Shown here: piece after piece, positions 57,021 to 64,000 of the stretch
Numbering within the stretch: position 1 is the first letter of the stretch
Layout: every line of letters begins with the position of its first letter
NCBI GenBank assembly: GCA_022497145.1
Contig: MU385899.1
Coordinates: 186,001 to 250,000 of the forward strand
Length of the DNA stretch: 64,000 nucleotides
Reading direction: 5' to 3'
Origin: Rostrohypoxylon terebratum
Taxonomy: Eukaryota; Ascomycota; Sordariomycetes; Xylariales; Hypoxylaceae
Notes under the pieces: model-generated
Told to the model about the DNA's origin: nothing
Seen by the model: the letters and a program-made list of their open reading frames with translations, nothing else
Databases searched by the model: none
Program-made: the position numbers and the translations under genes

Positions 57021-59803
57021 ACATATGTCTGCCACGGAGAAGGGTTCTGACACGTAGGTCATCAATGAATGATGAACATTTGTCGCTGGCGACAATTCCC
57101 TCATGCTTCACAGAAAAACATTTCCTAAGAAACAAAGGGTAAGCATGATCAATGGCCAATCTTCATATGATTGAGGAACGCTGTGCTGATTGCAATGTGG
57201 TTTTGAGCAGAACAAAGAACCCTTCGAACAAACAAACAAACAAACAAACAATCCATTATTCACGATAGCCTATTTGGTTAAAATCTGCGTCTCGGTGCTT
57301 CCGTGGAAGCAATCAAGATAAGGTCGACAGCTGCTATAAGTACAGTCAATATCTTCCTGTGCAGGGAATATTGTGATCTAAAGGTCTAGAGATCAAGTGG
57401 CTATAGGAGTGGATCAATTCGACAGAATTCAATAATTTCAAGATTTAGAGGATGAAAGGTACACTACAATTCAAGACTGTCCTCGAAGAAAACTAAGACC
57501 ATGAATACCTAGGCTTGTAATATATGAAAGGCATTGTCGGGTATTCTGACCTAGCTCAAATACCTAAGGTCCTAAGCTGCGACTCCCAAGAAATTTCGCT
57601 GAGAATAACGAGGATGACTGATAGCCCTAGCCCCAGAGGTATTTTCGAGGGCCTTCAGTGAGTAGAGATAACGTTCTAAGACAAAGTATATGGTAAAAGG
57701 GGATTTCCGCTCCGAATTGACAAACTCCGATATAGGCCTACTGAGTTGCCTCTTGGGGGATCACAACATATTTCCTGCAGGCTATGAATTTTCTTTGGCA
57801 CTGTTCCTTTCGCAAGGACGCCACAATTGACACCAGGGTTTGCTGCTAAGTCTTAAGTATTGCTATGCACATGTAATCTGATCGGCCTACACATTGAGTC
57901 GAAAGTATGAAGAGCCTTGAGCAATGGAGATGGGCGCTGATCTCCGGTGGCTAGGTCATAGCCACGAAATTAAGTAATTTATATGGTTGTGCACTTTCTA
58001 CTACGCTATACCAGTGTTCGGATAAGAATCCTCCATTACGAAGTAGTATTCGTTGATTTACTAACCAACATGTCCGGTGTCTACCCCTTGTGCGACTTGC
58101 TTTATAGTGCTGCGCCGAGAGTTTGTGACTGAGGCTGTGACATATGGGTCGGTCTCCTCGACGAACTCTTCATAGCGATTCGATGGACTTCGCGAACCGA
58201 TATTAAAAGTGGCGATATTCATAAAGACGCTGATTCGTTAATAACAGTTAAGAGGATACCTGCATCACCTTCAAGATGTTTCTAGACGAAAGAGGATAGG
58301 ATGGGGGTGACCGGGAATTCCGTCATTCTAGCCTACCTGGACTCGAGTCCCGGTTAGATGTTTCGAAACAGATCGACCGGAGCAATACAATCGACATGAT
58401 GGAACTAGGATCTTGGTGGGTGCCAGTCCTGGGTCCTGGGTTGGGGTATTCAATGTTGTATGTTGACGCGAACTTCGTGGGTTCTGATAATCCGCCCTCG
58501 CCCCCATCGCACCAACACCGCGCGCGCTCTTAGTCGCATTTTCTTTTGCATGTCGTTCTAGACATCCTTAACCAACATTTCCAACTTTTATAGGGGCCGA
58601 AAGTATAATCCGAAAATTTCGAAATTTAACTGGGTGAAGTCTCCATCGTCTCCATGAAGATCCAAAAGTCACTGCTCGTCTTCGCTTGCGTCTTTCGTCA
58701 AATAGCCATACTTTCCTGTCTGGAGCGCTTATGTCTTTTATATGAATGGGAGAAAGATACATGCTAGATGAGGGGAATTCTTCGCGTCTATTTCGTGCCA
58801 ATTTCGCGCCTGCAGCACAAGTTGTGGAAGTTCAAGCGCGATGAACATGGCTAATATACAGCATTCACCAGCCACTGATTTTACTCGACTGTAATCCTCA
58901 TTGGCTGCCACAAGATGCCAAGCCCCTTGGAGGCTTTTGCGAGCCCTTGCCCCTGTCTCAACGGCGCTTCTTTTCTCTCCCCCACATTGTTTCAACTTCT
59001 CTCACTGGCCGAGAAGAACGGGACGGTGAGACAGCTGCAGTAGTCTTGCATTGGGTACCATGCAGGTCCCTCTAAAACCGGCCAGTCATTGTTCTCATCG
59101 CGGTCTATTTTAACTGTCGCGTCTGCTGTTTGGTCTTTCCTTCGACTTTCCTGCGCTTCTCGCTTGCATGGCGACTTGTCCGACTTGCAGATGAGTGGGC
59201 GCACTAAAAGTCGTGACAATGACTCACCTGCCAACCATTCTCGATCCGTCAGAATATTCTGATATCGAGCAGAGATCTAGCAGAGGCGGGACACACGGGA
59301 GGGACTATACTGTAGAACGTGGGAAGCGGGTCTAAATGTATGTATAGAGCCGGGGAGGAGGGCTCTGCCCAACAGGTATAACATGTGTCTGCGACCTTCG
59401 CCGACCCGGCTGATCTGTGACCGGCTTTCTCTCCTCACAAAACAGGTGTCATTGTTTCGTTGATCATTTTGTTTCAACTGAATTCATTGTTGCTAAGACT
59501 GCAAGCAAGGCTGCATACTAGTATTTAACAGTCTCTTACAAACTGCGAATAACCTCACTTTAGCGTCTTGTGCCTGCAGCGCGGCTCTGTTCGCATCTAC
59601 TAGTTATCCAGAATTTTATTTTATATTTATCCCACAATTATTCCCAAAGATATACCAAAATATCCTTGACACCAACCACACTTTGCTGACATCAATTTAA
59701 CTGTCTACACCGCCTTCGTGACCACAGGCAGTCCACCACTTGGACCTCTTTCAAACTAACACCACCACCTAGACAAGATTTGCCTAAGCGACATGCGAGA
59801 GCT
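57021..59803. other. Gene-poor region, no gene seen
   Basis: Contains an (AAAC)n microsatellite (57227-57251). The rest has many stops in all frames and no recognised similarity. The last few hundred bases (C/T-rich around 59640-59770) should hold the promoter and 5' UTR of the F-box gene. Confidence 0.5.
57227..57251. repeat. (AAAC)n microsatellite
   Basis: Six consecutive AAAC units. Confidence 0.95.
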
Positions 59804-62155
59804 ATGGCAACAGGACCGCAAGCATTCTATTGCCTGTGGCAGAAGGAGGACATCCGCGAGAAACTCTTCGAATTACTATCAAAACGGGATATCTGCAATA
59901 TCAGACTTGCATCTTCAGCATGTTGCAATCTCGTTACTAAACGGCTTTTCTTACGAACTCACCTGACTTTCACAGCCCAAACTTTCACTCGGCAGAGCAG
60001 AATCGAGGCGCTGTCGAGAGTAGGTCAACACATAGAACATCTCACCTTTTATTTCCCGCATTCCGATGCTACCTTCTTACCCCCGCTGATTCACCCCGAA
60101 AGCGGGCGTGAGATCAGCTTCCTCTACAAGCCTCACACTTCCATGGCGTCAGTTTTGGAGAGGCCCAAGTTCGCCAATTCGGGGCTCGGCGAGATCCTCA
60201 CGGACCAGTATCCGCCATTATTCCACGCCGCATCTAATGTACCCTCCTTCATCAATGCGATGAAGTACTTGACAAATATGAGGCATCTTACGATTAAAAC
60301 ACCAGGCCAGGATCCGAGGGAAAGATATCGAAGGGATATCGTTGACTATGCGCTTATCAGTCTCCGAATCTCGCTAGAGAGGGCTCCGGTGAGGAAGCTT
60401 ATGAAGCTTTCGTTATCATCAGTTCACCCCTCCGCCTTCATTTATCTACGGCATGTTATAGGCTTCGGTTGTTTGCCGTCGGCAGCTCGACGGTGGAGAC
60501 AGATCCGAAAGCTGAATATCACCGTAGAGTCGTGGGACTTCTACGGTCCTTCTCCCGGGCTTGATCATCTGAAGATGCTCGATGATTATATTCGGGACTT
60601 TTCGGAAAGCCTGGAGAAATTAACGTTTACTTGGCTGGGCCAAAAGGGACCATGCCCCTTGTCACTGGCAGCTGATCCATTGTTTGCGCCGCCTCGGAGC
60701 TCGCAAAAGCTCTTCCACGAGGTCACTTCGCCCATGTCGCCCTTGCCGCCGACACCACTCAGGAAGCCTATTGTCTTCCGTAAACTACGTTACATGGCTC
60801 TCCGGAACTCCACCATGAACTCGCCGCAAGTGGCTTCTTTGGTCGCGACGCATCAGCACAGTGTCCGCGAGTTCGACTTTGAGAACACTGTGCTCATCAA
60901 CGACGGTAGCTGGGACGACGCATTGGCGCCTCTGATGGACAACACTTCTCGTAGCGGCCGATGGACGCGCCACTCCATGGCGACTATTTCTGAAGAAGTC
61001 GCAAGCGTTCATTCTGAGGATGTAGACGATGAGTTATCGGAGGACTCTCCAGCCGTGTCCGCAGTGTCGCAGGAGCTTCTCGAACTCGATCTGAACGGCG
61101 GAGAAGGTGAAGATGACGGGGAGCGTGCGGAAGATGAACTGCTAGAGCAAGAAGATGAGCTTCTTGATCTGCCTTCAGATCTAGAGGCCGCTCGACAAGC
61201 TAGCATCTCGTTCCCGAACAAGCTCAAAAAGCGTCGCGTTACAAAGAGGCGCCTCAAAAGAAGACCTAGGCATGAGCATCACACAGATGACGAACGGGAA
61301 TACCGCGAGCATCATCACCGCCGGCAGCTTTCTGAGGATTCTATAGACCAGCCCAAACCCGAACATCGCCGCCATCGCCGTCACCGGCACCCGAAGACCA
61401 AGGAACCCGTGGAAGAGCAACTGGAAATCAACCCCCATGGTTACGGTAACAGCCACCGGCCTTCCATCGAATCATGCACTCGGCCCCAAGAGCCTCCCCG
61501 CCTATCCGTCTCCTCGCAGACCTCTCGCCCCCGCTTATTCGGCGAAGTCAACAGCATATGCTCCACCTCCTCCTCCTCCCGGCGTCTCTTCGGCGAGGTA
61601 TCACAGCTCTCGAACCCAGGCTCGGAGCCCGAACTGACTCACTCGCCCATCGACGAGTCGGACTCCATGGTCTCAGACTACTACCGGCCCCACACGCCCG
61701 TGATCGCGTCGATGGACGTGTCGGCACCCATCCTCAGCACGGAGCCCAGCATGCCGGTCCTCCTCGAACCGACCGTGTACGATCCCACCGCGGACCTGTG
61801 CTCGCAGATCACGGCCGTGCAGCGCGATATCGAGGCCGAGGAGGCGCAGCGCCGCGTCGCGGAGGACTCCGAGATGCAGGTCGGTGCGCTTAGACGCGCG
61901 AAGGAACTCGTGCTGAGTAGGCTCGGTAGCCAGTTCTCGGCGACTAGTAGCTGCTATAGCAAGAAGAGCGGGAGCAGCTCAGGAGCCGGGGCTAGGAAGG
62001 AGAGTTTTGGCGCGGGTGGCTGGATGAGCGGGGCTAGGTTCCGTGAGGGCTTTTTTGGGAGGGGAGAGAAGAGCGGAGGGGTTGGCACGGGGGGTGGTGG
62101 GATCATGTTGGATCATAGGAGTATGGATGTGCCGATTTTGTTTAGTCGCGGGTGA
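59804..62155 (+). CDS. F-box-like protein with disordered C-terminal half
   Basis: Single exon, 783 residues from the first ATG in frame (MATGPQAFYCLW). Residues about 10-60 look like a divergent fungal F-box/helical region (LWQKEDIREKLFELLSKRD, NIRLASSACCNLVTKRLF). It is followed by leucine-rich segments (IEHLTFYFP, MRHLTIKTPG, VRKLMKLSLSSVHPSAFIYL, IRKLNITVESWDFYG, LEKLTFTWLG), a usual fungal F-box architecture in which LRR-like repeats bind substrate. The second half is low-complexity: acidic (SEDVDDELSEDSP), then very basic and His-rich (KKRRVTKRRLKRRPRHEHH, HRRHRRHRHPK), then Ser-rich with two copies of RLFGEV. The tail is Gly-rich and ends MDVPILFSRG. It probably acts as a substrate adaptor of an SCF ubiquitin ligase; the substrate is unknown. 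Confidence 0.78.
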   Translation: MATGPQAFYCLWQKEDIREKLFELLSKRDICNIRLASSACCNLVTKRLFLRTHLTFTAQTFTRQSRIEALSRVGQHIEHLTFYFPHSDATFLPPLIHPESGREISFLYKPHTSMASVLERPKFANSGLGEILTDQYPPLFHAASNVPSFINAMKYLTNMRHLTIKTPGQDPRERYRRDIVDYALISLRISLERAPVRKLMKLSLSSVHPSAFIYLRHVIGFGCLPSAARRWRQIRKLNITVESWDFYGPSPGLDHLKMLDDYIRDFSESLEKLTFTWLGQKGPCPLSLAADPLFAPPRSSQKLFHEVTSPMSPLPPTPLRKPIVFRKLRYMALRNSTMNSPQVASLVATHQHSVREFDFENTVLINDGSWDDALAPLMDNTSRSGRWTRHSMATISEEVASVHSEDVDDELSEDSPAVSAVSQELLELDLNGGEGEDDGERAEDELLEQEDELLDLPSDLEAARQASISFPNKLKKRRVTKRRLKRRPRHEHHTDDEREYREHHHRRQLSEDSIDQPKPEHRRHRRHRHPKTKEPVEEQLEINPHGYGNSHRPSIESCTRPQEPPRLSVSSQTSRPRLFGEVNSICSTSSSSRRLFGEVSQLSNPGSEPELTHSPIDESDSMVSDYYRPHTPVIASMDVSAPILSTEPSMPVLLEPTVYDPTADLCSQITAVQRDIEAEEAQRRVAEDSEMQVGALRRAKELVLSRLGSQFSATSSCYSKKSGSSSGAGARKESFGAGGWMSGARFREGFFGRGEKSGGVGTGGGGIMLDHRSMDVPILFSRG

Positions 62156-63196
62156 GAGTGAGAGTGAGTGAGGGTGGGAATGTGTATGATGAGATGTGTG
62201 AAGATAGGAAGAAGAAAAGGGATGCGTGAGGTGAGGTGTGAGATACGATTTATGTGTTATGACTTGTAATGATTAGATTTATTTCTCACGATCGCTACGG
62301 ATGAATATGACCTACGTTTTTTTTGTATATTTATAAATATATTTGTATCATACCTTGATGTGATGCCTTCTTACCTCGTCTTCTCAGTGACTTTGTCAAT
62401 GCGTGTATGGTCTTGGCGAGTTCTGAGATGGTTTATTCGTCTGGGACACTGCTATTCTATTCAAACCAAGACGATTAAGGGGATGGATGAATTCGAGCTA
62501 TTCACGATGAACTTGAAAGTGTCCGATTGCGCTCACTGATATCATTATTACTGGTGAAATTGGAGCCTTGTTGATATCATTTCCTACCGCCTAGGCAGGC
62601 TTGAGAATAGTGGGTAGGGGTCATCGATCTCGTGGCCGATGCCGCGGGGAACGGCGGGGATGGTCCTGGTATATGCTGCTGGTTGCCGTGTTGGCGGAGA
62701 CGGCAGCAGGGAACTAGGGCTAGTATATCGCTGTATGAAGATCCGTATTGGCCGCGTGGCTTGCTGCAGCGGGAAGCGGGAAGTACTGCCGAAACAGGTT
62801 GCAGGTGGAAAATTGAGGGGGGTATGGCACGGACTAGGTCGCATTCACGATTTTCCTTTTGGCAAGCCGATGGCTGATAGATCGTACGAGGATTTATCTG
62901 TACCTGAAAAATACTTGACCGCAAATCTGAGGGCCGAATATGTGTCCGGCAGGACCACTATGATCATCCTTTAACTTCTATTCCAGGCCGTTATAGGGCA
63001 TCCAATGCTACCGGCACTCGACTAGCGACCGGCAAAATGCTTCGCCAGGTTAAAATCTTTGGCCTGGCAGCCTGGTACTACGCATTCCTAAGTTAATTGC
63101 ATCTTCAATGGATATCAACACGTTGAATTTTGTTAATCTATAAATTATTTGTTCGCCGGTCTTTCTCAAAAGCCTCTTTCATCTACAGCCACAAGG
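62156..63196. other. Intergenic region, no gene seen
   Basis: 3' region of the F-box gene and promoter of the DHA2 transporter. Short overlapping frames at 62580-62970 have no known domain and are not called. Confidence 0.5.
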
Positions 63197-64000
63197 ATGG
63201 CTGGTGAAGCCAAGACTATGCCAGATATGGTTGCGATGGGGGTAATGGCGTCCCCTTCCCATCCTCCACCGAGCTCAATCGCAAACAAGCATGACGATTT
63301 GGAGCAAGCCACCGGAAACCTAGCTACCAATGATAATGATGCCACTCAAGCCGAAGCCTCAGAGCCGCGAACGCATAGCAAGACTACACTTGCTTTTGTG
63401 CTGCTGGCGCTGTGTCTAGCCGTATTCCTTGCTGCTGTAGACGCCACCCTCATCACCTCGGCCCTCCCAACTATCGCCAAAGAACTTGGTGCTTCTGATG
63501 CCGGCTTCGCCTGGATCGGATCCGCTTACCTGCTGGCACTGGCGACCACAGCGCCATTTTGGAGTAAAGTAAGCGACATTTTCGGCAGGAAACCCATTAT
63601 CCTCCTCGCAAATGTGGTGTTCCTTGTTGGAAGCCTCATCGCAGCGCTGGCCAATGGCTTGAGCATGCTTATCGCCGGTCGCACAATTCAGGGGGCTGGT
63701 GGCGGCGGACTTATTACTTTGGTAGAAATTTCAGTGGGCGACATGTTCAGCCAGAGGTTGGTCCTACTTCTGAATCGTGCCAATGCCAATGATCTCTTTA
63801 CTGACATGTACTTCTTGTTTGCAGAGAGCGCAGTCTCTTTTACGGTATCTATGGCGCTGTTTGGGCTATTGCCACAGCTATTGGCCCGCTTATTGGCGGT
63901 GCCTTCACCCAGCGAGTTACCTGGCGATGGTGTTTCTGGTTCAATCTACCGTTCGATGGCCTCTCTCTTATCATCACCACTATATTTCTCCACATACACA
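63197..64000 (+). CDS. MFS multidrug transporter, DHA2 (14-spanner) family, 3' end outside window
   Basis: Exons 63197-63756 and 63825->64000; 245 residues seen and the gene runs off the window. A hydrophilic N-terminus of about 60 residues precedes helix 1 (LAFVLLALCLAVFLAAVDAT), which carries the family signature LDxT-like AAVDATLITSALPTIAKELG. Then GFAWIGSAYLLALATTAPFW, motif A WSKVSDIFGRKPIILLANVV, GRTIQGAGGGGLITL and, after the 68-nt intron, DMFSQR|ERSLFYGIYGAVW and motif C IGPLIGGAFTQRVTWRWCFW. These are proton-driven exporters of drugs, toxins or secondary metabolites in the plasma membrane. It lies 37 kb from the PKS, so a link to it is not supported. Confidence 0.92.
   Translation, partial: MAGEAKTMPDMVAMGVMASPSHPPPSSIANKHDDLEQATGNLATNDNDATQAEASEPRTHSKTTLAFVLLALCLAVFLAAVDATLITSALPTIAKELGASDAGFAWIGSAYLLALATTAPFWSKVSDIFGRKPIILLANVVFLVGSLIAALANGLSMLIAGRTIQGAGGGGLITLVEISVGDMFSQRLVLLLNRANANDLFTDMYFLFAESAVSFTVSMALFGLLPQLLARLLAVPSPSELPGDGVSGSIYRSMASLLSSPLYFSTYT

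Overview
This window is nuclear DNA of a filamentous ascomycete (Pezizomycotina). The evidence is a set of genes with many 50-100 nt introns carrying GTATGT/GTAAGT donors and CTAAC branch points, plus families typical of that group: a highly reducing iterative polyketide synthase, PTH11-like rhodopsin-domain membrane protein, DUF3431, DUF6536, an EthD protein and ACS/DHA2 major facilitator transporters. The gene content and the scattered CCTAGG/GGTAGGTA intergenic repeats would suit a Sordariomycete, possibly Xylariales; that placement is inference. Most genes had to be assembled from exons; each junction below was checked for reading phase.

Layout. 1-2283 (+): 3' part of a fungal-specific transcription factor. 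5085-6254 (-): ATG5, with one GC-AG intron. 8839-12916 (-): a 1251-residue SNF2-type ATPase. 14048-16283 (-): an ACS-family transporter of 525 residues that reads intact only if one intron is a spliceosomal twin intron (stwintron). 17799-26264 (-): a complete highly reducing PKS (KS-AT-DH-MT-ER-KR-ACP, about 2597 residues). 27480-28901 (+): PTH11-like membrane protein. 30253-31515 (+): membrane-anchored alpha/beta hydrolase. 32070-33206 (-): DUF3431 protein. 35456-36084 (-): zinc-dependent deaminase. 36798-37782 (-): HAD phosphatase-like hydrolase. 38258-39381 (+): ribosomal protein uL18 (RPL5). 40426-41080 (+): EthD-domain protein. 46404-49811 (+): large leucine-rich-repeat protein. 50810-53345 (-): DUF6536 membrane protein. 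59804-62155 (+): F-box-like protein. 63197-end (+): 5' part of a DHA2 multidrug transporter.

How the genes relate. Housekeeping genes (ATG5, RPL5, LRR protein) are mixed with an accessory stretch of about 14-31.5 kb. In that stretch the PKS is flanked by a transporter on one side and by a divergent membrane protein and a hydrolase on the other. The PKS has no release domain, so the hydrolase could act in trans; this is a hypothesis. Two gene-poor stretches (41.1-46.4 kb and 53.3-59.8 kb) hold microsatellites, dispersed palindromes, a tRNA-like Pol III relic and decayed pieces of the same SNF2 gene that is intact at 8.8-12.9 kb. One relic piece has a CAA to TAA change in a CpA context, as expected from repeat-induced point mutation.

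The most interesting items are the stwintron at 15161-15332, the decayed SNF2 copies at about 56.4-57.0 kb, and the uncharacterised PKS locus.
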